In this document: one piece after another, positions 33,750 through 41,955 of the stretch
How the letters are laid out: every line of letters begins with the position of its first letter
How positions within the stretch are numbered: the first letter of the stretch is position 1
Origin: an uncultured Lachnospiraceae bacterium
GTDB taxonomy: Bacteria; Bacillota; Clostridia; Lachnospirales; Lachnospiraceae
Assembly: GCA_944381635.1 (NCBI GenBank)
Contig: CALWLY010000025.1
Location: 1-45,944 of the forward strand
Direction: 5' to 3'
Length of the DNA stretch: 45,944 bases
Translations under genes and position numbers: made by a program
The notes under the pieces: model-generated
Databases searched by the model: none
What the model saw: only the letters and a program-made list of their open reading frames with translations
What the model was told of the DNA's origin: nothing

Positions 33750-33829
33750 TGATCGAATATATGAAATCTCTTGATATGATACTCATGTGCCATAAGGTAA
33801 CACATAAGAATTTGATAGATAGCAGCCCA

Positions 33830-33970
33830 TTATTTCATACGAAAGGCAATCGGACTTCTCAGCCAATTGCCTTTTGAAATCTTAGGGAATGTACTTAACC
33901 CCCATTTCGTCATGGCATAAAAAACAAGTAGCAGTCCTTTGCCTTTTTCTGTCAAAGAAATTTGCCGCCG
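33830..33970 (-). pseudogene. Remnant of an HxlR-family regulator gene
   Basis: A 46-codon open stretch closed by TAA on one side and TAA on the other. It translates with ISLTEKGKGLLLVFYAMTKW, which matches the C-terminal wing and helix of HxlR-type regulators (normally Y-x-LTEKG-x-L-P-VL-x-AM-x-WG). The N-terminal helix-turn-helix is absent, and there is no start codon or ribosome binding site. The rest of 33750-34100 shows only a hairpin near 33847-33876 (GGCAATCGGACTTCTC / GCCAATTGCC). Confidence 0.55.
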
Positions 33971-34100
33971 TTATTCATTTCCGCTACCTAATCATAGAGG
34001 TTGGCACGTTCGAACTTGACGAAGGCGGATGAATATGAAAAAATAAACCACCCATTGAACGGATGGTTCTGATCAAATTTTTTTCGGCTTTGGGTGAATA

Positions 34101-34751
34101 TTACTGTTCTATAATCCGCGCACACTGTACTTCCGGATTATTCACCAGTTCCAATTCAATTTGACAATTATCCAACGCAACGCCTGCATCTGATAAATTT
34201 TTCAGGCATACATCGATAACATTCTGGGCAAATTTCGAGGAAACTTTACCATTATATTTCTCCATGGAATCCAGTTGTACTGCGAGAATTCCGATTTCAT
34301 GCAACACTTCCCCAAGGTTATTTTCCGACTTCATTGCTTCAACCACACAAGCCATCTGAAAATATCCATACATTGCCACTGTCTGCATAGCTTCACTATT
34401 CCATATAGATTGAAAATAAGATACAAAATCTGTATCAGGCGGTACCGGGGACGGAATCTGGTCCAGGATGTTGGTAATCATGTCCTCTAACCTTGATAAA
34501 TTCCCATTCGCATCTGCAATTTTCCAATATGCAACTGCAAATCGGTTGACATAAAGCTCTTCCTGTACGGGATCCATAGAAATTTTGCGTGAAGACACCA
34601 GGCAGTGGCCTAATTCGTGGATTAAATTGTACCAATGGAAATAGAGATCAAAGTGAAACTGAATATCCTCTTTTCCGAATAATTGTTCATAACTCTGCTG
34701 TTGCTCTTTTGTGCCCGTTTCATATTTTCCGGAAATAATTTTATACAGCAT
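34101..34751 (-). CDS. HExxH protein resembling ImmA/IrrE metallopeptidases
   Basis: A 216-residue soluble protein. A zinc-peptidase motif LIHELGHCL (about 43-51) is followed 16 residues on by EELYVNRFAVAYW, which resembles the third-ligand region of the ImmA/IrrE family (E-x-x-A-N-x-F-A). The C-terminal 120 residues are helical, with no membrane segment and no DNA-binding domain that I recognise. AGAAGGAGGTAATCGGAT gives a very strong ribosome binding site. Known ImmA-type proteases cleave repressors, often in mobile elements; no repressor is adjacent, but recombinase and HxlR remnants flank the gene, suggesting it is left over from an integrated element. The function is unproven. Confidence 0.7.
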   Translation of the reverse strand: MLYKIISGKYETGTKEQQQSYEQLFGKEDIQFHFDLYFHWYNLIHELGHCLVSSRKISMDPVQEELYVNRFAVAYWKIADANGNLSRLEDMITNILDQIPSPVPPDTDFVSYFQSIWNSEAMQTVAMYGYFQMACVVEAMKSENNLGEVLHEIGILAVQLDSMEKYNGKVSSKFAQNVIDVCLKNLSDAGVALDNCQIELELVNNPEVQCARIIEQ

Positions 34752-34909
34752 ATCCGATTACCTCCTTCTATAAAGGCATATCAACATATTTAGTGAATCA
34801 TAATTTTTAGAATAATAATATTATCAGCAAAAGTCAATGAGGACTAAACTGAAATATAACGAACTCAAAACGGGATCCCATCCCATGATACTCTTTGCCG
34901 TGTATTTGA

Positions 34910-35053
34910 GATGCTGTCTCCGGTATATTGTTCTGCGCCGACTGCGATCATGTAATGTACCAGCAGCGGTATCATAACAAGAACCACAAGCAGGACTGTT
35001 ACATCTGCAGCAGCTATAAGAAGCGCACCCTAGACTGTACTGCGCACTATTTT
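34910..35053 (+). pseudogene. Zinc-ribbon remnant of a large serine recombinase
   Basis: From a TGA at 34907 the plus frame reads DAVSGILFCADCDHVMYQQR, YHNKNHKQDCYICSSYKKRT, then LDCTAHYF. This is the recombinase zinc beta-ribbon (CxDC...CxxC-like pattern, CTAH) of Tn916/TndX-type or phage large serine integrases, where LSGLVFCADCG and CTAH are standard. The catalytic N-terminus and the C-terminal coiled coil are missing, and the frame then runs antisense into the ABC ATPase gene. No start codon. It marks a deleted mobile element. Confidence 0.7.
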
Positions 35054-35809
35054 TCACAGAAACAAAATATGCATCTGTCCTTTTGCGTCCCTTACAATCT
35101 CAGCCTCCACATGATAGACGTTTCGGATAAATTCCGGGGTCAGCAGTTTTTCGGGACTGCCCTGTCCCACAATTTTTCCGTCCTGTATCGCATAAATCCG
35201 ATCGCAGAACATGGCCGCTATGTTCAAATCGTGAATCGCCGAAATGACCGTCACATCCAGTTCCTTGACAATGTGCATCAGCTCCAGCTGATGAGTGATA
35301 TCCAGATGGTTGGTAGGCTCGTCCAAGATCAGACATGGAGTCTGCTGTGCAAGAGCCCGGGCCAAAATGACCCGCTGCTGCTCACCACCTGACAGAGTTG
35401 AAAAGCTTCTGTCTGCAAATTCACTCATTCCCACTGTCTGCAGCGCCTTTTCCACGATAGCATGATCGTTGGCATTATCACGCTCCAACGCTCTTTTATG
35501 CGGTGCCCGTCCCATCAATACTACTTCGCGCACCGAAAATTCAAAATTATAGTAGTTATGCTGCGCCACCACAGCTACTTTCTTCGCCGACGCTTTCACG
35601 CTCATAGAGGAAAGCTCTGTTCCGTCCAGGAAAATCTGCCCTGCATTCGGCTTCAGTATTCGGTAAATACACTTTAAAAGTGTAGATTTTCCGCTTCCGT
35701 TAGGTCCGATGAGTCCTACAAATTCCCGGTTTTGGCTGTTGATACTGACTCCTTTCAGGATTTCTTTTGCCCCATAGGAAAGGTGGATATTTTCCGCTTC
35801 TGCTCTCAT
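35054..35809 (-). CDS. btuD: Cobalamin-type ABC transporter ATPase
   Basis: Energises import through the adjacent permease. The 251 residues have Walker A GPNGSGKST (35-43), the Q-loop VAVVAQHNYY, signature LSGGEQQRV, Walker B CLILDEPTNHLD and the H-loop SAIHDL, in the FecE/BtuD subfamily. Its ATG overlaps the permease stop by four bases. The cobalamin riboswitch before the operon makes B12 or a cobinamide the likely substrate; by sequence alone siderophore or heme could not be excluded. Its stop borders the recombinase remnant. Confidence 0.9.
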   Translation of the reverse strand: MRAEAENIHLSYGAKEILKGVSINSQNREFVGLIGPNGSGKSTLLKCIYRILKPNAGQIFLDGTELSSMSVKASAKKVAVVAQHNYYNFEFSVREVVLMGRAPHKRALERDNANDHAIVEKALQTVGMSEFADRSFSTLSGGEQQRVILARALAQQTPCLILDEPTNHLDITHQLELMHIVKELDVTVISAIHDLNIAAMFCDRIYAIQDGKIVGQGSPEKLLTPEFIRNVYHVEAEIVRDAKGQMHILFL

Positions 35810-36870
35810 CCTTTTCCGCCTCCAAATCCATAAGACTTTCTAATCATCAGGTAAATAAAGCAGGGTGCTCCTATCAGAGAGACAAGAATTCCTATCGGAA
35901 GTTCCGCATGGTCCAGAATGACTCTGCAGGCAACATCCGCCCAGATGAGAAAAATGGCTCCTGCAAGTGCGCTGACCGGTAGCAATCTCTTATGATCCGT
36001 CCCGAAGCACATCCTCATGGCATGGGGAATAATCAGCCCCACAAAGCCGATCATCCCCGCCGCACATACCGCGAATCCTACCATAAATGCTGACAAAAGC
36101 ATATAGGCAATCCTTGCCTTATGCAGATCTGTGCCCAATGTAATCGCCGTATCATCTCCGAGCAGCATCAGGTTCAGCTTCCTGTACTGGGTCCAGAAAA
36201 TCAGAAAAGCCACGATCATAACCAACAAAATTACCGGTACATTGTCCCAGTCCGCAGAGGCAAGGCTTCCCATGCTCCAATAAGAAATCTGTGTTGTGGC
36301 ATCCCGGTCTTGTGAGATATAGATCAAAAAATTGGCAAAGGCAGAACAAAGCGAACTGATTGCCATTCCTGCCAAAATCAGTTTTCCCGCATTGGACCTG
36401 CCGCCTATACCAGAAACAAAAAGCACGGCAAAGGAAGCGGCAACGGCTCCCAAAAATGCCATAATACCCATGGCATTGTCTCCGAATACCGAACCTATTC
36501 CCAAAATAATAGCTGCGGCTGCCCCCAGATAGGCTCCGGATGAAACACCAAGCACGTAAGGGTCAGCCAGTGAATTTTTTACCACCGCCTGCATCACCAC
36601 GCCGCACACAGAAAGACCCATTCCGATTGCGGCCGCCATCAGCACTCTCGGAAAACGAATCAGCCACACCACATCGTGCACCGCACCGTCTGCATACGCA
36701 GAAAATCGTTCCACATGAAAAATTTCATACAGAATTACCTGATAAACTTCCTGCACCGATATGTCGGCATTTCCAAACGTAATGGAGGCCAGTATTGAAA
36801 ATACCAGCCCCGCAATCAGTGCAATAATAACTATGCCAAAAGCTGACGTTCTTATTGCTTTCCTCTCCAT
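35806..36870 (-). CDS. btuC: Cobalamin-type ABC transporter permease
   Basis: A 354-residue BtuC/FecCD-family permease with about ten membrane segments. Family motifs include FPRVLMAAAIGMGLSVCGVV (about 73-92), ANFLIYIS and AGMIGFVGLIIPHAMRM (the ATPase-coupling region). AGAGGAGCGATT precedes the ATG. It is 10 bases after the binding-protein gene and overlaps the ATPase gene by four bases, so the three are one operon. Confidence 0.92.
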   Translation of the reverse strand: MERKAIRTSAFGIVIIALIAGLVFSILASITFGNADISVQEVYQVILYEIFHVERFSAYADGAVHDVVWLIRFPRVLMAAAIGMGLSVCGVVMQAVVKNSLADPYVLGVSSGAYLGAAAAIILGIGSVFGDNAMGIMAFLGAVAASFAVLFVSGIGGRSNAGKLILAGMAISSLCSAFANFLIYISQDRDATTQISYWSMGSLASADWDNVPVILLVMIVAFLIFWTQYRKLNLMLLGDDTAITLGTDLHKARIAYMLLSAFMVGFAVCAAGMIGFVGLIIPHAMRMCFGTDHKRLLPVSALAGAIFLIWADVACRVILDHAELPIGILVSLIGAPCFIYLMIRKSYGFGGGKG

Positions 36871-36880
36871 AATCGCTCCT

Positions 36881-38035
36881 CTATTCTTCTAAATTCAGAT
36901 CAGGATACAGTCCCTGTGCGATCGTTTCAATTCCATCCTGTGTTCTTGTTGCGCTTGCATACATCTCACTGAGCATGATCGGAACGACTCTGCCATTTTT
37001 TACCGCATCAAGACTTGCCAGCGCCTCATCTTCCAGTACGACATTTAATTTTTCCTGCTTTACTGTCTCCGGATCGTCCCCTGTATAAGGCATGTAAACT
37101 ACGAAAATCACATCCGGATTTGCAGAGACAATATCTTCTTTTCCAACGGAAGATGCATCCGGATTTGCCAGGGTTCCCTCTAACTGGCTGACCATATCTC
37201 CGGCTACGCTGGAAGCACCGTAATTGGTAAATCCTGATGTGGTACTCTCAATAATCATGACAGAAGGCTTCTCTTCCTGCTGTGCTGTCTGACTCTTTAC
37301 TTTTTCAATGGTATCTTTCATGTTGTTAACAATTTTCTCCGCCCTGTCCTGCACGTCAAAAATTTTGCCGATGTTCAAAATATCATTGAACTCATTTTCC
37401 AGAGAATCCTGTTTCAGAGCCGTGTTGGAATTGATATATACATTTGTGCCCTTATCAATCCACTCATTGGGAGCTCCCAATCTGTCCTCTGCAAAAAGCG
37501 AAGACCAGGAAAAAATCATATCCGGCTCCAGCATGGTTACCGTCTCTTTGGAAGGTGTGAATTCATCCAGATATTCTGTTTTGGAAAATCCGGCCTTTAA
37601 CTCATCGGGCACTTCATTGTCCAGTCCCGCTGTCGCTACGATGCGATCTTCCAGTCCCAATGCCAGCAACGTCTCCACAGAGCCCTGATATACGGCTGCC
37701 ACTTTTTCCGGAGCTTTCTCATAGGTAGTCGTGTACTCTTTTCCATCGGGCCCATAAGTTGTGATAGTAAGCGGATATTCGGTTCTTTTCACACTTTCTT
37801 TTGTGCTCTCCCCTGTGGTTTTTGCAGTTGTTGCTTCTCCACTTTCCCCAGCTGCTTCCACTGCGCTTTCTGAAGAAGCTTCTTCCTCTGTTACTGCCTG
37901 ATTGTCCTCCACGACTTTTTGGGCGCTGATTCTTCCGGCATCACCGCTGTTATCCCCGGAGCAGGCTACGACTGTTGTCAGTAGTACCGTGCCAAACACA
38001 CATACTAACATCCTCTTTAAAATCTTGTTTTGCAT
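36881..38035 (-). CDS. btuF: Cobalamin-type ABC transporter substrate-binding lipoprotein
   Basis: Extracellular binding protein anchored by a lipidated cysteine. The 384 residues have a signal with lipobox VVAC (Cys25) and a ~60-residue Ser/Glu/Thr-rich linker. A two-lobe periplasmic-binding fold of the FepB/BtuF class follows, with KVAAVYQGSVETLLALGLED at its start and NPDVIFVVYM later. The frame extends to a TTG at 38059, but GGGAGAAAAGAA before 38035 supports the internal ATG. First gene of the operon, behind a cobalamin riboswitch with terminator. Confidence 0.9.
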   Translation of the reverse strand: MQNKILKRMLVCVFGTVLLTTVVACSGDNSGDAGRISAQKVVEDNQAVTEEEASSESAVEAAGESGEATTAKTTGESTKESVKRTEYPLTITTYGPDGKEYTTTYEKAPEKVAAVYQGSVETLLALGLEDRIVATAGLDNEVPDELKAGFSKTEYLDEFTPSKETVTMLEPDMIFSWSSLFAEDRLGAPNEWIDKGTNVYINSNTALKQDSLENEFNDILNIGKIFDVQDRAEKIVNNMKDTIEKVKSQTAQQEEKPSVMIIESTTSGFTNYGASSVAGDMVSQLEGTLANPDASSVGKEDIVSANPDVIFVVYMPYTGDDPETVKQEKLNVVLEDEALASLDAVKNGRVVPIMLSEMYASATRTQDGIETIAQGLYPDLNLEE

Positions 38036-38162
38036 TTCTTTTCTCCCTTCAATCTTCAAATGTTTTTACTCAGCATTCAAATGAAGTTCGAATATGGCAT
38101 TTCCATCCTCAAAATGGTATTTTCTTTCAAAAGATCATAAATCATATCTTATCTTTCGGATA

Positions 38163-38430
38163 TAAAAAAACCTGCTTATAAAAGCAGGTACCAAAAAAAT
38201 ATACACGCAGACAGATTGTCTGCCCATATTCATAGATGGCTGCTTTACTCGGAAGCTTCATCTTCTCTGTCAAGCAGGTTTCCTGGCTTGCCTCTCATCA
38301 TCTGTTCCCGCCTTCTCACAGTACAAAACTGCAATGACTTTTTGGGACAGACTCCTGGTTTACAGTGACCGGATCGCCGGAGATTCTCACCCCGTTCCCT
38401 TTTAAAATTCATCTTCCTGGAACCTTTTTT
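38163..38430 (-). promoter_or_regulatory. Cobalamin riboswitch with transcription terminator
   Basis: On the minus strand the aptamer core GGAACGGGGTGAGAATCTCC and CGGTCACTGTAAACCAGGAG leads to the B12 box GCCAGGAAACCTGC (38274-38287). The expression platform is a terminator ACCTGCTT/AAGCAGGT with T7 (38164-38189). The octamer ACCTGCTT occurs both in the B12 box (38272-38279) and in the terminator 5' arm, so the two compete for the same AAGCAGGT: free B12 box gives antitermination, ligand-bound aptamer gives termination. Confidence 0.95.
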
Positions 38431-38470
38431 CCAAAGAAGAATTCTTCACTTGACAAAGTATTCAATTTTG

Positions 38471-38486
38471 ATTTGTCATGACAAAT
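38471..38486. promoter_or_regulatory. Perfect 16-bp palindrome upstream of the cobalamin riboswitch
   Basis: ATTTGTCATGACAAAT is fully self-complementary and its TTGTCA could be a -35 (18 bases before TACTTT on minus). It may be an operator or part of the btu promoter. The remaining 38487-38638 has no gene I can support. Confidence 0.35.
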
Positions 38487-38638
38487 TCCATTTATAATCT
38501 AGCATAACCTGACAAAATGTGCAAGACGAAATCTGCCGCTGCCGGCGAAACGCAGCTGTCCATCTTTCCGCCTTTGGGCAGCCGTCCGAAAGATTACGGC
38601 AAATCCTATTGCAGACTTGTCAGGCAAAAATTCTAACT

Positions 38639-39124
38639 TCAAACCGGTATAAGTTGTGATTCTGCAGTCTGAAAAAGCTTCTTCTCCAAAAGACGCACCA
38701 ACTGTTCCAGCCCTTTTTGATCTTCCGGTGAAAATCGTCCTTTTTCCGGACTGTCTATATCTAAAACTCCCCAAAGCTTTCCATTCGCAAAGATGGGAAT
38801 CACAATCTCTGATTCGGATGCGCAGTCACAGGCAATATGCCCGGGAAAAAGATGAACATCCTCCACCCTCTGTGTCTTTTCTTCCTGTGCTGCCTTACCG
38901 CATACGCCTTTTCCCATGGGAATCCGGACACAGGCCGGTTTTCCCTGAAAAGGTCCCAGGTACAATCCGCTTTCCTCTGACAGGTAAAAACCTGCCCAGT
39001 TCACTTTTTCCATACTGTAAAAAATCAATGCTGCTGCATTGCTCAAATTGGTGACAAGATGAAGATTTTCATCAAGAATTGCCTCCATCTGCGCTCTCAT
39101 CTGCTCATAATCTGTCTGCATCAT
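38639..39124 (-). CDS. Free methionine-(R)-sulfoxide reductase
   Basis: GAF-domain enzyme that reduces free methionine-R-sulfoxide (fRMsr/MsrC type). The 161 residues carry the three expected cysteines: CVRIP (resolving), GKGVCGKAA and ACDCASESEIV (catalytic region), plus WAGFYL and WGVLDIDSPEKGRF of the family. AAAGGAGAACACT precedes the ATG. It starts 34 bases after the CarD-family gene and is probably cotranscribed with it. Confidence 0.93.
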   Translation of the reverse strand: MMQTDYEQMRAQMEAILDENLHLVTNLSNAAALIFYSMEKVNWAGFYLSEESGLYLGPFQGKPACVRIPMGKGVCGKAAQEEKTQRVEDVHLFPGHIACDCASESEIVIPIFANGKLWGVLDIDSPEKGRFSPEDQKGLEQLVRLLEKKLFQTAESQLIPV

Positions 39125-39158
39125 AGTGTTCTCCTTTTCTGCGGCAGCATCTCTCTTC

Positions 39159-39689
39159 TCACTCCATCAGGGCATGTACCCTCTCATAAATAAACTCCTG
39201 CACCTGGTCTCTTTCGATGCCAAGAGCTACGGCCAGCTCTCCAAACAAAAGAGATTCCGCCTGCTTCATGTAGCGTTCGTCCACTTGTCCGAAACGGCGC
39301 TTCTGTGCCAGCGCATGCTGTTTTTTGGCATAGATGGACATGGTAAGCTGAAGCAGCTCCTCACAATCAGGATTATTGGTCACTTCCTGATAATAGGCTT
39401 TCAGCTCAATGGTATTTTTCCCAGAAAAATTTTCCGCGTGCATGCTGGGAATCAAATCAATCAGTCTCTTGGCCTCTTCCTCAGAGATAACTGGTCTCAT
39501 GGAAATCTTGGAATGGTCGATTGGCGTATATATAATGCCGCCCTGATAAACGGGTTTTAGTACATAATAGAGCCGTTCTTTATCTTTTTCAATGTTTTTC
39601 AGTGCAATCAATTTGTCTGCAGTCGTAATATCTTCTACTTTGCAGACGCCCTTGTTTCCATAAACAAGGAAACTTCCGATTTCATACAT
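39159..39689 (-). CDS. CarD-family transcriptional regulator
   Basis: RNA-polymerase-binding regulator of the CarD/CdnL/TRCF-RID family. In the 176-residue protein residues 1-65 form the RNAP-interaction domain (MYEIGSFLVYGNKGVCKVED, then YYVLKPVYQGG), and the rest is the helical DNA-contacting domain. AAGGAGTATCGCT precedes the ATG. The fRMsr gene follows. In the 307-base gap upstream (39690-39996) I see AT-rich DNA and a GGCAGGT/ACCTGCC hairpin near 39948-39975 that may end the GH127 transcript. Confidence 0.92.
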   Translation of the reverse strand: MYEIGSFLVYGNKGVCKVEDITTADKLIALKNIEKDKERLYYVLKPVYQGGIIYTPIDHSKISMRPVISEEEAKRLIDLIPSMHAENFSGKNTIELKAYYQEVTNNPDCEELLQLTMSIYAKKQHALAQKRRFGQVDERYMKQAESLLFGELAVALGIERDQVQEFIYERVHALME

Positions 39690-39996
39690 AGCGATACTCC
39701 TTCTGCCTGTTGGCGAGTTGAAAAAAGGAAGAGGCCTGGAATGTGTGTAAGATGAAAATTGACAGTCAAAAGAGTCCCTTCCGGAATTTGAAATGTAACG
39801 TTAGACATGTGCCCGGCGGCGCAGAATGCCCGCCCAGACGATATCAGATATTATTAGTTTAACACAAATTTTAAAAAATAGTAAGGAAATCTGGAAGAAA
39901 ACGCCGAAGAAAGCCATTTCATCGATAAAAAACTATTTCATCAAGAAGGCAGGTCTGCTTTTCCCTGCACACCTGCCCTCGTACATTAACACTGTG

Positions 39997-41883
39997 TTAA
40001 CTTTCCTTTTCCAAAAGCCATACTTTCATGGAAGAAACACCTCGATTTGCCCAGGCAAAATACGGAATAAGTTTTACCTGGATTTCTGTTTGCTCAAGCG
40101 GCTCATCCACGTACAATTCCTGACTTTTTTCCCTCACAAAGCCTTTCGTCTTTAAAGTGACCAGGGTATTCTCCTCATCCAATTTTTCTCTTTGCACCTC
40201 AAAAGCACTGCGTCTGGAAATCCGAATATCACAAATGCAGTCTGTCTGCTGGTCTATTCCCTCCACGCAATAAACAAGAGGCCCTCTTGTAACTGCTGCT
40301 TTCCCACAGGATGTGATAACTTTCGGATTGGCCTGCCAGAGTTTTACCTGCATGGAAAGAGACAGCCGGATTTCATCCCCCGTTTTCCAATGTCTTTTCA
40401 GATATGCATACCCTTTGCGAAGTTCATATTCCGCCGGCGCTCCGTTAATGACAATATCCGCCTGTCCGGACCAGGAAGGTATTCTCATGGCGATCGTATA
40501 GTCTCCTTCTGTGTCTGTAGCAAGCCGAATATCTCCCTCATAAGGATATCCGGTTTTCTGAGACAGTGTAATTTCCTTTTCTCCCAAAGGAATTTTGGCA
40601 TCCGCTTCCATGTAACAGTGAGCATAAATCGTATCCTCAGAAGCCGAGTACATAAAATCGCCGATAGAACCTGTCAGGCGCAAAATGTTAGGAGGGCAGC
40701 AGGAGCAGTCAAACACTTTCACTCTCTGCAAAATGGGAAGATGCTCTCTTAATCCTTCCGCTCTGGACTCATTAAATGCGTTTCTCTCAGGGTCTGCCGC
40801 CAGCGGATTCTCATAGAAAAATTTATCCCCGGAAAGAGATATTCCGGCTAAAGCTGTATTGTAAATGGCACGTTCTGCGCAGTCCGCATATTTTCCATCC
40901 ACATCAAGCAGCCACATTCTCCTGCAAAACAAAGCAAGGGCAATGGAAGCACATGTCTCACTGTAAGCCGTATATTCCGGCAAATCATAATCAAAGGTAA
41001 ACGATTCTCCCCTGTGTGTGGACCCTATGCCGCCTGTTATGTACATTCTCTTTTTCGTAATATTTTCAAACAAAGTTTTGCAGGATTCTTTCAGCTGCTC
41101 TTCCCCTGTAATTCTGGCCTGATCCGCCATGGCACTGTATAAATACAGCGCTCTCACGCTGTGTCCCTCTGCAGTTTTCTGCATTCTCACCGGCTGATGG
41201 GACTGCATATGTTCCTGATCTGCAAAGTCATAGGTGGCATCCCTGCTGCTGCATCCTCTTTTATCAATAAAATATTCTGCCAGTTTTCTGTATTTTTCTT
41301 TTCCTGTATATTCATACAGCTTAAAAAGCGCCAATTCGATTTCTTCATGCCCCGGCGTATCAAAAGCGGCGGAATGTTCTTCTCTGAAAACACGGTCAAT
41401 CAAGTCCACATATTTTTCTGCGATATCCAAAAGCTTTGTTTTTCCGGTGGCGTTTGCGTAAGCAATCGCTCCCTCGATCAGATGCCCTGCACAGTAAAGC
41501 TCGTGATCCGTCCTTCTGGTAAAACGCGCTTCCGGCTCCACCACAGTGAAATATACATTCAGATATCCATTCTCATCCTGATAGTTTGCCATCCGTTCGA
41601 CCAATTCGTCTATCTTCTCTTCCAGGCTGCTGTCCCTCTCCTTCTGAAGGAAATACGCTGCCCCCTCGATCCATTTGGTTACATCGGATTCCCAGAATAT
41701 ATGAGGTTTAAACGGCATTCCCTCTTTCCAGCTGCATTTAAGCGCCTCAAATCTCCCTGTTTCCTCAAAGCGATCATACACCGCTCCTATTGTCTTTTCC
41801 CGGAACAAATCCTGCTTCTCTTTCCAAAAGCCACCGGTTATATTTACCTTGTCAAATGTGATTTCTTTTCTGTTCGCTTCCAT
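39997..41883 (-). CDS. GH127-family beta-L-arabinofuranosidase-like glycosidase
   Basis: Cytosolic 628-residue (alpha/alpha)6-barrel hydrolase. Residues matching HypBA1 of Bifidobacterium are present: general acid/base Glu293 (RGESF), zinc ligands Glu309 and Cys311 (SETC, 16 residues on as in HypBA1), and the Cys pair in CSCCPPN (Cys395/396) that supplies the nucleophile and a ligand. C-terminal beta domains follow. No signal peptide, so it acts on imported oligosaccharides. AAGGAAAGAAAGT precedes the ATG. It lies behind the GH38 gene with a hairpin between. The exact sugar is not proven; GH127 members are mostly arabinofuranosidases. Confidence 0.9.
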   Translation of the reverse strand: MEANRKEITFDKVNITGGFWKEKQDLFREKTIGAVYDRFEETGRFEALKCSWKEGMPFKPHIFWESDVTKWIEGAAYFLQKERDSSLEEKIDELVERMANYQDENGYLNVYFTVVEPEARFTRRTDHELYCAGHLIEGAIAYANATGKTKLLDIAEKYVDLIDRVFREEHSAAFDTPGHEEIELALFKLYEYTGKEKYRKLAEYFIDKRGCSSRDATYDFADQEHMQSHQPVRMQKTAEGHSVRALYLYSAMADQARITGEEQLKESCKTLFENITKKRMYITGGIGSTHRGESFTFDYDLPEYTAYSETCASIALALFCRRMWLLDVDGKYADCAERAIYNTALAGISLSGDKFFYENPLAADPERNAFNESRAEGLREHLPILQRVKVFDCSCCPPNILRLTGSIGDFMYSASEDTIYAHCYMEADAKIPLGEKEITLSQKTGYPYEGDIRLATDTEGDYTIAMRIPSWSGQADIVINGAPAEYELRKGYAYLKRHWKTGDEIRLSLSMQVKLWQANPKVITSCGKAAVTRGPLVYCVEGIDQQTDCICDIRISRRSAFEVQREKLDEENTLVTLKTKGFVREKSQELYVDEPLEQTEIQVKLIPYFAWANRGVSSMKVWLLEKES

Positions 41884-41900
41884 ACTTTCTTTCCTTATTC

Positions 41901-41940
41901 AAAACGCCGCGGGAGCTGTCTGCTTCGCCGCGGCGCTTTT
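41901..41940. terminator. Hairpin between the GH38 and GH127 genes
   Basis: CGCCGCGG (41905-41912) pairs with CCGCGGCG, flanked by AAAA on the left and TTTT on the right. It can terminate or attenuate the GH38 transcript before GH127. Confidence 0.75.
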
Positions 41941-41955
41941 TAGTTCACTTCAGTT

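Noticed and set aside
34824-35057. 77-codon minus Cys-rich frame
   Set aside because: It is the antisense of the recombinase zinc-ribbon remnant; the cysteines come from that gene's codons read backwards.
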